Shown here: piece after piece, positions 47,835-60,451 of the stretch | How the letters are laid out: every line of letters starts with the position of its first letter | Position numbering within the stretch: the first letter of the stretch is position 1 | Origin: Lepturacanthus savala | Taxonomy: Eukaryota; Chordata; Actinopteri; Scombriformes; Trichiuridae | Direction of reading: 5' to 3' | Length of the DNA: 64,000 nt | Assembly (NCBI GenBank): GCA_030544235.1 | Contig: CM060478.1 | Span: forward strand, 26,649,227-26,713,226 | Position numbers and translations under genes: made by a program | The notes under the pieces: model-generated | What the model was told of the DNA's origin: nothing | Database searches by the model: none | What the model saw: only the letters and a program-made list of their open reading frames with translations

Positions 47835-48022
47835 CCATTCACACACTGATGGCAGTGACTATAGCAATTGCTGCAACAACAGGAATCTAATGTATTCATT
47901 CAGCAGGGGCAAATGGGCTTAAGTATCTTGCTCAAGGACATATTGACATGCACCCAAAGGAGCTGGGAATCGAATCACTGACCCTCTGATCAGTGGACTA
48001 CTGCTCTGAGCTACAGCCATGA
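47835..48022 (-). mobile_element. tRNA-derived SINE (family 2), 3'-truncated
   Basis: Reverse copy: CATTCACACACTGATGGCAG, then AAGTATCTTGCTCAAGGACA and GGGAATCGAATC (B box in reverse, about 47964-47975), ending GAGCTACAGCCATG. It is the same family as 5622-6117. Confidence 0.75.
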
Positions 48023-49119
<1,097 letters not shown>

Positions 49120-49338
49120 GGCTACTGTGTGAAGATCTCACTGAATGTGGAACCTCAAGTCTCGAGGCATCAAATGGCAGAAGTGCAAATGAGGAAGTAA
49201 ATAAATTTCGACCATACTTTTTCAGAGAGAAAGAGAACAGACACTAGCCCTTGGCAATATATCAGTATTATATCAAAATTGGTATAAGAGACTAGTTGTT
49301 GTCTTAGATTTTGGATAATACAATATTACTACTAATAA

Positions 49339-49650
49339 TAAATCTTTCAAAATTTCAATTCAATTTCATTTATAGCCCAACAACACAACACAGTTGCCTC
49401 AGTGGGCTTCACAAAATTCAGTCAGTGACCCAGACATCCCCCCTCCTTAGACCCTCGTTCGCAGCAAGGAAAAGCTCCAAAACCCAGTGGGAAAGAAGAA
49501 ACCTCGGGGAGAACCACAGTGAAGGAGAGATCCACTCCCATGGACGGACAGGCTTGCTTGATGATTTATCAGTCTGTGAGATGTAAAAATGATTAAGTCT
49601 GTAGAGAATCAGGGGGGCCTTGATGAGTCGCACCAGGAGTCGTCATCATT
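49339..49650 (+). repeat. Common teleost dispersed repeat (AGACCCTCGT...GAAACCTCGGGGAG)
   Basis: Reads TTTCAATTCAATTTCATTTA, then GGGCTTCACAAAATTCAGTC, CCTCCTTAGACCCTCGTTCG, AGCAAGGAAAAGCTCC, AAGAAACCTCGGGGAGAACC and CATGGACGGACAGGC. This is a phrase order I recognise from a very abundant fish repeat. Boundaries and class (LINE tail or SINE) are not clear. Confidence 0.6.
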
Positions 49651-50714
49651 GGGCCCCTATGAACATAGGTAATACATTTTAAAGTTGCACATAATGGAGA
49701 TTGAATACTAGTGAAAGATCGTGTGTCTACTTTTTTTTTTCTCCAGCCAGACGAGAGATTCAAACCAGCAACTTTGTGTCACAAGCTTCCTTCAGAGGCG
49801 GCTCGGAGCACCGGAACGGAGGCCATTTTCATCCAGCCATATCCAATCGGCACTCAGTCAGCCGGAATCTATTCCCTTAACATCAGCTTCAAAATACATC
49901 ATACTGTGGCAATGTGTATACACATACTCACTCCATTTCCACTGGAAAAAATGTCTGTGTGTGTGTGTGTGTATGTGAATGAGTGTGTGGGGGGACACCA
50001 TTTGTACTGGTTTTTGTTGTCAGCAAGGGAAATAAGCATTTTCATCATGTTGTTGTCCGATTCAGTTTTAAAATGATATCAGGACATTGTTAAGAGCTGA
50101 CCTGTTCTATTGTGTTCTATTGTGTTCAATCCCCAGACATCAGAGAGATTGATGGTGCAAACATTCCATCCCGCTTCTCCCGAATCCAAATTACACTTCA
50201 GGTAAAGCAAAGGCAATGGGGTCAGCTTGTAATCTGCTGAAGCATAATCACTCTCATGCATAATAGAATAGTCCTGCAATGTAATAATAATGCAGACATG
50301 GAGATAGCTAGTTGCCTGGGCAATCACTTATTTGCAACAGATATTTTCATTCGACATTTTCAGGCATCTAGGAGCTACTTCGGGAAGGACACAGGCCACA
50401 AACAAATGGAATAAACCTCCTTGTAAAGCACAACACAGCACAGTACATCCTGACCTGATCAGTAACTTAATGCTTTGCTTCTCACGTCTAATTTCCCAGT
50501 CAGTTAATGGAAAATTGAATTTGTACTAGTCTAAAAGTAAGAAAACACTCAACATGTTAAAATTTAGCACAATTCAACCAACTGGGCATTAGAAGTAACA
50601 CCTGATTCTACTAATAGTTGATTAGTAGAATCAGTGTTACTGCTTGGTTGGAACAAAAACCTGGACCACACCGGCCCTCCAGGACCAGAATGCCCACCCA
50701 TAGTCTAAGGCCTT
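49651..50714. other. No gene; possible conserved noncoding blocks
   Basis: Two repeat-free, complex blocks stand out: 49790-49900 (GGCGGCTCGGAGCACCGGAA, CCATATCCAATCGGCACTCA) and 50130-50420 (GGTCAGCTTGTAATCTGCTG, GCATAATCACTCTCATGC). A GT run lies at 49953-49975, followed by TGAATGAGTGTGTGGGGGGA. Regulatory function is only a guess. Confidence 0.35.
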
Positions 50715-50900
50715 CAGTCTGCTCGCTCTTCCAGAGTCAGAACTAAACATGGAGAAGCAGTGTCCAGTTTCTATGCCCCACAGATCTGGAACAAACTCCC
50801 AGGGAACTGCAGTTTGAGAAGTTCAATGTGAAGAACAGAGAGTTCCTCACCTTGCCAGGAGAATTTGTCCCATATAGGATATAATTAAACCAGAAATCAA
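50715..50900 (+). pseudogene. L2-type LINE C-terminal fragment (unexpanded)
   Basis: SRVRTKHGEAVSSFYAPQIW and NKLPGNC are readable from about 50733 to 50808. The segment is closely related to 37120-37200 but has a single LWNKLP-coding unit (TCTGGAACAAACTCCC) where the other has ~17. The reading frame then runs into noncoding sequence. Confidence 0.78.
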
Positions 50901-51411
50901 TGTACATGTTTAACATTACCGGTATTCCATTGTTCATTTCACCATTTTATTGTTTTTATAATGTTATGAACACCATTTGATTTGACTCTTGTTATGTAAA
51001 TTGATGGGCAATCATAAGCATAAGCAATAAATCTGTTAATTTTAAATAACTGATTGTAATCTTCTGCATAAACAATTTGTCACATCATCTCTTTTCAATC
51101 AAGGTAAATAATCACAAACAAAATGTATCAACACAGATGTTTACTGATATATTTTTGGGGATATAGATAATAGAAAAACACAAAAATATAAATGATACAC
51201 ATAGCAATTACAGCCACTTATACATATTTACAACTATATACATATTTATGAAAACTATTTCCTCACAGCTGATTCATTTCATCAGGAGGTCAGACACATG
51301 CTGGAGAGTCTGGTCTGTAGGTGGTGAGGTCTTTGCTGTATAACGATACTACAATAAAAACTGCAACTGACAGTAATGACATTAGAAAAGTGTAGCTTCA
51401 GGAACAGGGTG
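50901..51411. other. No gene recognised
   Basis: AT-rich; nothing bounded. Confidence 0.5.
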
Positions 51412-51475
51412 ACATGGTGGGGCAGGACTTAGTGCTGTTGCCTCACAGCAAGAAGGTCACTGGTTCAAGACCTAT
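51412..51475 (+). mobile_element. tRNA-derived SINE (family 1), head only
   Basis: GACATGGTGGGGCAGGACTT, AGTGCTGTTGCCTCACAGC, AAGAAGGTCACTGGTTCAAGACC: A- and B-box region of the family, then unrelated sequence. This 5' monomer lacks the usual body. Confidence 0.75.
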
Positions 51476-51732
51476 GTTGAGCCTTTTAAAAGTATATTTT
51501 CGTGTGTCTTCGTATCCATCAACTGTAGCCTCTGTGTAGCTTCTCATGTGTTTCCTGCCCTAGCATTATGTCACAGATATGTCCACTTTTGTGGCGTGAG
51601 AAGAACGTCTTATATACGGCAAAATGATAAGATAATATACTGTATTAGCTAATGGCATAATTCATGTGAAGCGCTAACATTACAGCTAACTATTATTGCT
51701 AACTCCGCTTTTCTCCAAGTTGGTTTCTAGCG

Positions 51733-51837
51733 TTATTGGTGAATCAATTCTTTGCCCACCTTGTCTGTTGTCATGTGGATGATGTCTGCTTGACTGAACC
51801 CTCTTGACTGCACAAACTGCTCCAAATCCTCCTCCAT
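51733..51837 (-). CDS. Short 34-codon ORF, unrecognised
   Basis: On the minus strand MEEDLEQFVQSRGFSQADII then HMTTDKVGKELIHQ and a stop. The composition looks like a small helical domain rather than random translation. A longer overlapping ORF (51874-51686) is in another frame. No splice signal ties it to a gene; it may be a relic of a repetitive fish gene. Confidence 0.2.
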   Translation of the reverse strand: MEEDLEQFVQSRGFSQADIIHMTTDKVGKELIHQ

Positions 51838-51839
51838 AA

Positions 51840-52169
51840 CTCGTTGGTCTTCCTGACATCCTGTTGATTCCCAAATGACTGGGCTACCACCACCAGTCCA
51901 TAAGCCTTTAAGGTTTTGTGAGATCTCGCAAAATGCTTCTAATATGTAGAAGCCAGTGAGTCATTTATCACGCTACTTGTTAAAAATTTGTGCTGGTTTG
52001 TCTGCTGGTTAAGATCAGACCTAATGATCCATAAAGAACTCTGGAACGATGGAAGGTATTGAATCGACTAGGAGGAGGGAACGGGAAGAAGAGTAGAGAA
52101 AGGAGGACATGGATTTTCATAGTTATTCATTCATTCACGATCTAATTTTCCCTATATATAAATATAAAT
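51840..52169. other. No gene recognised
   Basis: Nothing bounded before the SINE. Confidence 0.5.
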
Positions 52170-52497
52170 TGGGTGACACGGTGGTGCAGGGGTTAGTGCT
52201 GTTGCCTCACAACAAGAAGGTCGCGGGTTCAAGACCTCCTGGGTCTGGGACCTTTCTGTGTGGAGTTTGCATGTTCTCCCCTTGTCTGCTTGGGTTTTTT
52301 TCCCACAGTCTAAAAACATGCTGAGGTTAACTGGAGACTCTAAATTGCCTGTAGGTGTGAATGATGTGTGTGCTCCATGATAGGCTGGTGACTATCTGGG
52401 GTGTATCCCTGCCTCTCGCCGTAATGCACTGGGATTGGCTCCAGCAGATCATGTGACCCTAATGAGGAATAAGTGGGTATAGAAGATGTGATGAGAT
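52170..52497 (+). mobile_element. tRNA-derived SINE (family 1), full length with 10-bp TSD
   Basis: Starts GGGTGACACGGTGGTGCAGG (A-box region) with B-box-like GGTTCAAGACC (52226-52236), then the usual body and a tail GAGGAATAAGTGGGTATAGAAGATG. The direct repeats AAATATAAAT at 52160-52169 and 52498-52507 flank it exactly, the mark of target-primed retrotransposition. The GCGTGGGTTTTCACCGAGTACTCC segment is shortened to CTTGGGTTTTTTT. Confidence 0.92.
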
Positions 52498-52507
52498 AAA
52501 TATAAAT

Positions 52508-53083
52508 ATGTAGGATTGCTATAACTACTATTATTACTTTTAATACCATTGTGTAAAACATGTGAACATGCTGAGGATTGAAACCTGCAAGACAAGTTGC
52601 AAAGGAGAAAGAAATAAGACGATAGGTGTAGTATTAATATTTAATTTAATAATGAATGTACTGCTTATTGTACATCAATGAAATAGGATTTTCGTCCCTG
52701 ACCCCAATGTACAGGCACTGGCTGGGGGAGAACAAGCATTCCCACCCTGCTCTGCACCTCGTACCGTGGGCGACTGCAGATCGGTAGCACGTCCAACCCC
52801 TCTCAACGAAACTGGTTCTGGAGCCCATGCTGTGTGCAGAGGCAAGCCCGAATACATGTATCCGGTACTTCTCCACCTCTAACATGCACACATATATTTG
52901 CATATATTACAAGTCATGTCAGCATCGGAAATATTGAACAAAGCGATCGCACATTGAATATTTTCCTCATATCCTGCAGCTCTACTCACAGAAGTTGGAG
53001 AAAGACAAACTTCTGGTAGAACAACAGCTTTTTATTTAACTACAGACATGGAAGAGCATCTTGATTCTGTAGGTTTGTGTATC

Positions 53084-53089
<6 letters not shown>
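52508..53089. other. No gene; possible repeat around 52690-52890
   Basis: GGCGACTGCAGATCGGTAGC, ACGTCCAACCCCTCTCAACG and GGTTCTGGAGCCCATGCTGT resemble a phrase common in teleost dispersed repeats, probably a retrotransposon fragment in antisense. Boundaries are not visible. Confidence 0.35.
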
Positions 53090-53119
<30 letters not shown>

Positions 53120-53150
53120 TGTGTGTGTGTGTGTGTGTGCATGTGTGTAT
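53090..53150. repeat. Interrupted (GT)n microsatellite
   Basis: GT units broken by GAGT, GCAT and GTAT. Confidence 0.9.
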
Positions 53151-53392
53151 GTAACGTTAAAGTGCTGCACTTTCGCTTAGAGCCATTTCAGTGTGATAAT
53201 TACAACTCTCAAACTCAGACTGATTTCCACTTCTCTGCCCTGATTTTCAATGTAGCTGCTCTTTAATGTCAAAGTCCTTCATACTGTCTGACTAAGTGAT
53301 AGAAAAGGATAAAAGGGCAAAAACTTCAAGACGCCATCATCTTGATTGTGTCTGTCCCTCTCTGTCTGCCTGCTGCTAAATTTGCTCATCAG

Positions 53393-53437
53393 ATCCGACG
53401 AGGGATTTTATCAAAGCTCATCGATTCGAGGCAGAAG
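53393..53437 (+). CDS. Candidate 45-nt mini-exon
   Basis: A pyrimidine-rich tract (about 53350-53370) and CTCATCAG acceptor precede 45 nt ending at donor AAG-GTTAGT. In phase 0 it reads IRRGILSKLIDSRQK; another open phase reads SDEGFYQSSSIRGRR. CpG content is higher than in the flanks. No family is recognised and chance splice-like signals are common, so this is tentative. It lies on the same strand as the candidate exon at 58168. Confidence 0.18.
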
Positions 53438-54898
53438 GTTAGTTCAATATTTTCTGAAGCTGAATTCCCACCTCACACCCACAGGCATGACATATTCTAG
53501 AATATCTAACACAGATCCAGATACATCCTGTGATTTAGAGAGACACCGAGTTAAAGATCCCCTCTAGACATGTTGTAAGATCTAGTAATACACTCTGTTT
53601 TGAATAATAAATTCCTTGTGTATTGCTTTTTTTTTTTTTCTAATCTTGGCCCAAAATGCACTTCTGTATTCGGATTTGCTGCAACAACATGTCACAAGCT
53701 TTATATCAATCCATGAAAACAGGATTTCCTGCTCATGGGATGTGATTATTTTTTGGAAAACAAGCAACATTTTTTACAACTAAACAGCAAAATACGGGTT
53801 TAAATTACTGTTTTTTAGTAAAACCGTGCCAAATGTGTAAGTTCTGATGTAGCAAATATTTAACTTGCAGCATCTTCATGGATAATCCCATAATAGCATT
53901 TCTTTTTTCTTTTTGGCACCATCTTCAGGCAGAATGTACCATGCTCAGCTGTCCTGAGATTAAATATCTATTACAACTTGCATTACTGAACCAAATTCCC
54001 AACGATTTTTCTCCATTTTCCCCTTTTTGCCAATTTTGTTTCCAGATTCGCAACCTCTATTACCAGCCTAATTTATAATACATTTAATATACATATAATA
54101 TACATTGACAAGTACATCAGAAACATACAGTAACTATTGCCAGATTGTCTGCCAGACACTCATTTCCTGTGTTTATGAGAGTCTATTCAGAATTTCTATG
54201 GCAGCTATTATAGAAGTTGTAGCGCACTGCAAAAAATGAAATCTGAAGAGATGAAAATGCCTTGTTTTTGGTACAATTAGTTCAATATTAAATAGAATTA
54301 TCCCATTCCATCCAAAATTGAGCCTATTTAAATTTTTTCTTGTCAATTTAGTCTTGTTTTCTGTTGTTTCTGTTGTTCTGTTTCTTGTTGTTAGACTGTT
54401 TGTCTTAATGTTGTTTTTATGTCATATTTTGGACTTTTTATCTCAATTTTTTTTGTTAGGTGAACAATAGGCTGGACCCCTGAGAGGACACACAGCACAC
54501 AGATAAACAGTCAATAAGATGCTGCTGGGAACGGGAGGTGATACAGGGTCACGGGTGTATTATAGAACTGGATAACTGACTGAAAAATGGCCACCATTCA
54601 TTTCAATGAAAGTTGCACGCCTGCCGCCGAAAAAGTTCCTGACTTTATTTCTGCTTTATGCGACCCATAGAAACTGATCAATAGAGACACCTTCCATGAT
54701 GCCCACCTCACAATTGAGTCATTTAATTCACTTGTTGACCACATTAAAAAAAAAAATCAAAGAAAAATAAATAAATAAATTTAAAAAATGCACGACCGTG
54801 CTGCGTCACACAGCTGTGATGTCACACTGGGAATAGAGCTTCTTTTCTGGCTGTTTTTTGAGAGATAAAAAGTTCATGACTTAAAAATATGGAATACA
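53438..54898. other. 1.4 kb without a recognisable gene
   Basis: The 54475-54850 segment (ACCCCTGAGAGGACACACAG, AATGGCCACCATTCATTTCA, GTGATGTCACACTGGGAAT) is more complex than its surroundings and may be an old repeat. No ends are visible. Confidence 0.45.
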
Positions 54899-55240
54899 GT
54901 CAGTCAATCAGTCATTTTCTATACCTGCTTACTCCTCATTAGGGTCGCAGGGGTCTGCTGGAGCCTATCCCAGCGCGTTACGGCGAGAGGCAGGGATACA
55001 CCCCAGATGGTCACCAGCCAATCGTAGGGCACACACACCATTCACTCACACACTCACACCTATGGGCAATTTAGAGTCTCCAATTAACCTGAGCATGTTT
55101 TTGGACTGTGGGAGGAAGCCGGAGAACATGCAAACTCCACACAGAAAGGTCCCAGACCCAGGACCAAGGAGGTCCTGAACCTGCAACGTTCTTGCTGTGA
55201 GGCAACAGCGCTAACCCCTGCACCACCGTGTCGCCCATAC
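54899..55240 (-). mobile_element. tRNA-derived SINE (family 1), full length with TSD
   Basis: Reverse copy with tail TCAGTCAATCAGTCATTTTC, then CTATACCTGCTTACTCCTC, GGTCGCAGGGGTCTGCTGGA, GCGCGTTACGGCGAGAGG and so on to CACCACCGTGTCGCCCATAC. GGAATACA flanks both sides (54891-54898 and 55241-55248). Intact CpGs in GCGCGTTACGGCGAG indicate a young copy. Confidence 0.93.
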
Positions 55241-55249
55241 GGAATACAA

Positions 55250-56628
55250 AGATCGGTAATTCAGTAAAACACACACACACAGGAGGGAGCACGGGGGAGG
55301 ATACAGAAGAATAGAGAAATCTTGGAGCCCTCATTTATTTATTTAAACTTGAAATAAATAAATAAATATATCCACCAATAAAATCAAATAATTCAAGATA
55401 ATTGTCCTCAATATTGGACTAATTGAACTAAATACAAGATCTTTCCCCCTGATCAGACTTAATTTTTGTGTTTTTACAGTGTTGCTTCACACAAAACATT
55501 TCCTATAATCATGGATTAAGTTTTCATAACTTTAAAACAAGTCATAATTTCAACCTGTATTATGTATTCATGCTTCACTCAATCAGCTTCCAACACTGAT
55601 TCATGTCAAGAAAAAACAAGAAAGTCATTTCTACTCACAGCTATCAGACAGTTGAAAGACGCCCCATTGTGAGAATTAACTTGACTTGTTGGAATGACAG
55701 AGACAGTAATCACAGCACAGAGAGAATAAAACACTGTTTCTAAAGGACAGAGGTGAAAGATAATAAACATCCATCAAGACATAACTTGTGTGTCTTCCAT
55801 GTAGGCTCTTTGAAAACTGTTTATCCCATTTAAAGATAGCATGAATTTACTGTTAAAGAATAGTCTCTTTCTTGTTTTTCTCTGCTGTTTCTTTTCATGC
55901 AGACGTTAGAGGGGAATCAAAGCAAAGTGCTCGGCTTGCAATGCACTGATCAGTGTTTTCATGGAGACCCTCTTTGATGCTGTAATGAGCCCAGTGTGGT
56001 AGGTTATTATTATCCAGAGAGACAGTGAGTGTGTCTGTGTGTGCGGAGAAAAAAGATGGATGGAGAGACACATGGAGGGAGAGGAGGGAGAAAGCGAGTC
56101 AGTGGGTGGCATGTTTGGAACACTTTATCTGAACTCTCAAGCAGTTAGTTTGAAATCGTGCGAGCAGATGAGCAAAATGCAATTTTAAGTTTTGTAACTT
56201 ATCGCACAGAGACAGCGAGAAAGTTTGTTTCAACTTTGTAGCATGATGAGAAATATAATGTCCCCGATGTTCGTATTGAGAGATATACCAGTGGTTTGTT
56301 TATTATTCTTTTAATTGAAAACCAGACCATATGGCAAAAATAATGGCAATTCAAAAAGTTTAATGAGTTATGTGCATCCATATTTATTTTGTCTGGTTTG
56401 CATTATATTGGTCAATATATTCAACAACAATATAACCTTTACTGTGGGTTAGAGAAAAGGGAAAAGCACAGGGGGAGAATCCTTTTAGCGCCAGTGTAGC
56501 GTGATGATCTCAGGCACTTGGGCAAGATCGAGGAAGCAAGAGCAAGAGAGGGAGAAATGGTGATGTAGAGAAAACAGGGAGAGAAAAGACAAAGACTTCA
56601 GTAACAGTTTCTTCAGCAACACATTTCT
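55250..56628. other. 1.4 kb without a recognisable gene
   Basis: 55905-56020 (AAAGTGCTCGGCTTGCAATG, CACTGATCAGTGTTTTCATG, ATGCTGTAATGAGCCC) is repeat-free and could be a conserved noncoding element. Otherwise short ORFs only. Confidence 0.4.
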
Positions 56629-57630
56629 AGAGATGCACTGTTCCAATATCGGGGTCAGATATCGGCTCTGATACTGACCAATCAGTTGGATTGGATATCA
56701 AATGAAAGAGGCTGATCCAGCATTTAGATCCAGTCACACATCTAGTCACTTCTTCTATATAGATTCTATATTTGCAAGCTGGTTATGTCAGAACAGCGCA
56801 GCATGTTAGCAAACACAGAGCAGTGCAACATGCTGGCAAACTCAGAGCAGGGCAGCATGTTAGCAAACATAGAGCAGCGCAGCATATTAGTAAAGACAGA
56901 GCAGCGCAGCATGTTAACAAACACAGAGCAGCGCAGCATGCTAGCAAACACAGAGCAGTGCAGCATGGAGCATTTGGAAACATTTCAAACTTGATACGAC
57001 AACATGTCCGATGGCTGTGTGCGATATCTGCAATGTAAAAATTGCAAGGGGTGGTAATGTTGCTAAACACAACACCACAAACAACAACCCAGCTCCAATG
57101 TTAGGCCCCAGGCTCTGAACGCCCCGCTAACACGCTGCTACCGAAGGGTTTGTGTATCACAGCAGGTTTATCTGTGCAGACCTACCAGCTGTATGCACAA
57201 CTTTAAGTGCACAAAGCCATGTTTCCCGTTTTTATCACTTTAATAAATACATTGCATTTCTCTATTAAACTTTTCTTATTGTTAACGATGATTAGAGAGT
57301 AACAGCACACTAAAAATTATCACTTTGATACGGATGGCAGAGTTAGTGGCACTCTTCCAAAAAGTAAGTGTTATCAAATTATACACTTTTATGCACAAGT
57401 TTGCTGTAGCTTTAAATATGATTTTGGCTGAAAAGATGCTCATCCCACTTACCATCTGTGCAGAAAAATTGAAAAATAAGAAACATTTCTATTCTCTTGT
57501 TTCCGCCCCATACCTACTGCATTCAACAGTAGCATCAGATCAGTATCGGATATCGGCAGATATGCTCGGCCCAGGGATCGGTATCAGATTGAATCGGAAA
57601 AACCTGGATCAATGCATCGCTAATGATTTG
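56629..57630 (+). mobile_element. hAT-like element with BED-finger remnant
   Basis: The left end TAGAGATGCACTGTTCCAATATCGG and right end GATCAATGCATCGCTA are inverted relatives of the TAGGGATGCACCGATCC ends of a common fish hAT family. Subterminal ATCGGATATCGG/GATATCGGCTCTGATACTG words support this. No convincing TSD. Inside, CDICNVKIARGGNVAKHN (about 57020-57073) is a BED zinc-finger remnant (Cys-x2-Cys then His), preceded by a 27-bp minisatellite. The transposase catalytic part is gone. Confidence 0.65.
56789..56967. repeat. 27-bp minisatellite, ~6.6 copies
   Basis: Unit AGAGCAGCGCAGCATGTTAGCAAACAC; copies differ by 1-4 bases. As 27 is divisible by 3, all frames repeat 9 residues (for example EQRSMLANT), giving long ORFs on both strands that are not genes in their own right. 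Confidence 0.93.
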
Positions 57631-58167
57631 TAACACATCCTGATGACAAGTGGTAAAAAAAAAATGTTCATGTTTTTTGTCTTAAAATAGACCAAATAAA
57701 TATAATCAAAATATATTTTAGGGTTTATTGTCAAATGGCAAAACAGCATCACAGTGGAAAACAATTAAACTAATGTAAACATAGTTTAAATTGTAATAAC
57801 ATTTCAATAACATTTAAAATTGAAAAATATGTCAATTGTCATGAAATGCAATGTCTCACACAGGACTCACAAAGTACATTACTACATTGCTACTACATTT
57901 CTATGTGTGTGTGTGTGTACCAATTGCTGATATTTTTACTACAACTATTAATATTATTATTCTACATGGTCATGGAGCATGGGTCCATAAAGTTTACAAT
58001 AATCTTGTCAGTGACAAGCTCTAACAACATGCCAGACCATAAATTCCAAGATGGTACGGTGTACATACACATTTTAGTAGTTTTACATTATTAAATGGCA
58101 GTAAAAAAATAACATAATAATGAATTTACCTCAACTATGCTTTAGTCTCTGTTTATATTTTCCCCAG
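57631..58167. other. No gene; short GT run
   Basis: GT run at 57904-57919. AT-rich otherwise. Confidence 0.5.
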
Positions 58168-58263
58168 GTGAAAAATGGCAATATCTGAGGAGCAAAATGT
58201 CGAGGCTCCTCCCTGTGAAGAGGTCTGTGAAAAAGGCCTTCAAAAACAACAAAATTAACAACA
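58168..58263 (+). CDS. Candidate 96-nt internal exon, basic peptide
   Basis: Acceptor TTTATATTTTCCCCAG (AG at 58166-58167) and donor GTGAGT (58264) bound a 96-nt segment, a multiple of three with symmetric 1-1 phase. The open phase encodes EKWQYLRSKMSRLLPVKRSV followed by KKAFKNNKINN, rich in Lys/Arg with a WQYLRSKM start, plausible as a cytoplasmic tail or linker. The segment has CpGs and higher GC than its flanks. No family is recognised. If real, it would belong to a host gene whose other exons lie outside or far away. Confidence 0.3.
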
Positions 58264-58274
58264 GTGAGTGAGTA

Positions 58275-58680
58275 GAAAACCTTCAGTTGTAAGACAGTGA
58301 TGCTCACATGTCAAATGTCCATGAGCAAACAGGATATACTGGTCATGTGACCTCATACATTGTAAGTCCTTTAAAATATTGCCCCCTTTTCATACCTAAC
58401 TGTAAAAATATAGATTTTATATCACAGCTTTTTAGAAAAATTTTGATTTTTGCACTATTGATATTGCTCATATTGCCCCTTGCACGTTATTTGTAAATAT
58501 ATGTACATAATCTGCCTACTTATAGTTAATATTTACATTTATATTCTGTTACTTGTGTGTTATTCTATGCTATTGTGGACAACAAGTAAGAATAGTTTCT
58601 GTGCACATGACAATAAAGGCTTTGAATCTCCTGAATAAAGTAATTGTTGCCATATGGCAACACTATGCAACAGAGGACTA
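58275..58680 (+). repeat. Second copy of the CATATG-core repeat, interrupted
   Basis: ACAGTGATGCTCACATGTCA, AATGTCCATGAGCAAACAGG, TGGTCATGTGACCTCATA and TAAAAATATAGATTTTAT match the arms of the 3616-4168 palindrome. The perfect palindrome GTTGCCATATGGCAAC follows at about 58648-58663. The interval about 58455-58642 (ATTGCTCATATTGCCCCTTG ... ACATGACAATAAAGGCTTTG) is foreign and looks like the 3' end of another retrotransposon. Confidence 0.6.
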
Positions 58681-60205
58681 AGGCCACTCGAGGACACCAT
58701 AGTTAGAAGTTGCCATAGGGGGACTAGAATAACTTGCAGTTCTAAACTGAACATTTCAGCAGTATGACATGAATTACAGCCTGTTCACAGCTTAAAAAAC
58801 AATTTCAAAAATGTTTTAAATAGTTTTCTGATACTAATTATTTTTGATAAGTTTTGTTCTTGTCATAGATGTATGGAGAATTTTAAAATATTATGAACAT
58901 ATATGAAAAGCAACTCATTTACCCTGTAGAGAAACAACTGATCCTGTGCAAAGTAGGGAATAAAAACATCTAGTTTATGCTGTGCCCACAAAGGTCATAT
59001 TTAATAGGTGACTGTTAATGTTTAGATTTTAGGCTACAGTTCACTGTGTTTTAGGCTTGTGAGAAGGTTTAGTTGGATGTTAGTGTCCCAAACTGCATGA
59101 TACTAACCTCTTTAACACAAGTTAAGTAATAAGAGTATGCTGCCTCTTTAATTTTGAACAATAATGAACTGTGTCGCCCCTGAAGAAATAATTCCTTAAA
59201 ATAATTATTGATTCTTCCCGATAGTCAATTTGATCTGAACAATTAGTGCAAGACACTACCCTTTTATTTCTGTGCTCCACGTGAGACAAAATAAAATCAT
59301 TTTTATTTGAACATTAAACATTTAATTTGGTATCACTGTGGCACAACATACTCTGACGCCCCGTGGAGTCAAAGTACTGTAGACACTAAAACTTTCATTT
59401 GTGCCACGAACAAAGCACCATATTTATCTTTGGATTTGTTTTTTTTTGTACTTGTGGTTCTCCTGTAAACTGTGGAATATTATTGATTGGTTTGAGTTTC
59501 TATTTAAAAGATCCATCCTCAAACAAATGTCACCGCAAAGAAAAGCAGTAAGCAAGCAGGCACATTCCTGGACTGATGTTACAGTTATTTATAGTCTACA
59601 TATTTAGAATTTATAATCATGTACATATTCCACAATACTATCTACTGTATGTGTGTATCCTGTGTATATTACTATTACATATTACATTTCTTACTATTAC
59701 ATATATTATTCCATACACATTTGTAGGCATGTATATATTTCAATAAATACAAAAAATGAAACGAGCAACAGTGTCTTTTTATCGACTGATGAAGCAATGC
59801 ATTTACAAGGATGCAGATTCATGCATGGGACCAGTGTCAAGAGCTACTCAGTGCAAATGCAGTCAAAGTAAGTAGTTTGCCCTTTTTCTAGTGTGGCAAG
59901 GTTGCAATAATTAGGGGTATTTTTCACCAAAAAGCAGGAAATGTTATTATTCCAATTGGAGTGCTGAAAAATCACCCAGTAGTACTTTACAACACTATGC
60001 AGAGTAAGAAAAGGACAGGGGGCAAGATAAACAAGAGAGGCTTATCTTAAAAAAAAAGAAAAAAAGCTCTTATCATGTTGTTTCCGCCTCTCTATCCACA
60101 AGGTCAACAGCTAAATAAACGTCTGGGATGTTTGCCAGTTTTCTGCTGAAATCCTGTCCAATTATGCACTTTCTCACTCTGCCAAGCAACATGGCACCTG
60201 TTCTA
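58681..60205. other. 1.5 kb without a recognisable gene
   Basis: AT-rich, short ORFs only. Nothing bounded. Confidence 0.5.
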
Positions 60206-60223
60206 CACACACACAGACACACA

Positions 60224-60303
<80 letters not shown>
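60206..60303. repeat. (CA)n microsatellite
   Basis: About 45 CA units with GA interruptions at the left. Confidence 0.97.
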
Positions 60304-60305
<2 letters not shown>

Positions 60306-60383
60306 GTTAAATGTATTTCTCATGTCCAGTTCATTTAGTTAATTTCTTATATCTTTTTCAAAAACATAGACAACACACGCTGC

Positions 60384-60386
<3 letters not shown>

Positions 60387-60448
<62 letters not shown>
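60387..60448. repeat. (AT)n microsatellite
   Basis: About 31 AT units. Confidence 0.97.

Positions 60449-60451
<3 letters not shown>

Noticed and set aside
52170..52240. tRNA-like A and B boxes
   Set aside because: They belong to dispersed SINE heads with TSDs; no cloverleaf or tRNA 3' end follows. The same holds at 5626-5675.
56766..57070. Several ORFs with 9-residue repeats on both strands
   Set aside because: Product of the 27-bp minisatellite; not a repeat protein gene.
57595..57630. 8-bp TSD for the BED-finger hAT element
   Set aside because: Flanks CACATTTC and ATGATTTG do not match well enough to claim a duplication.
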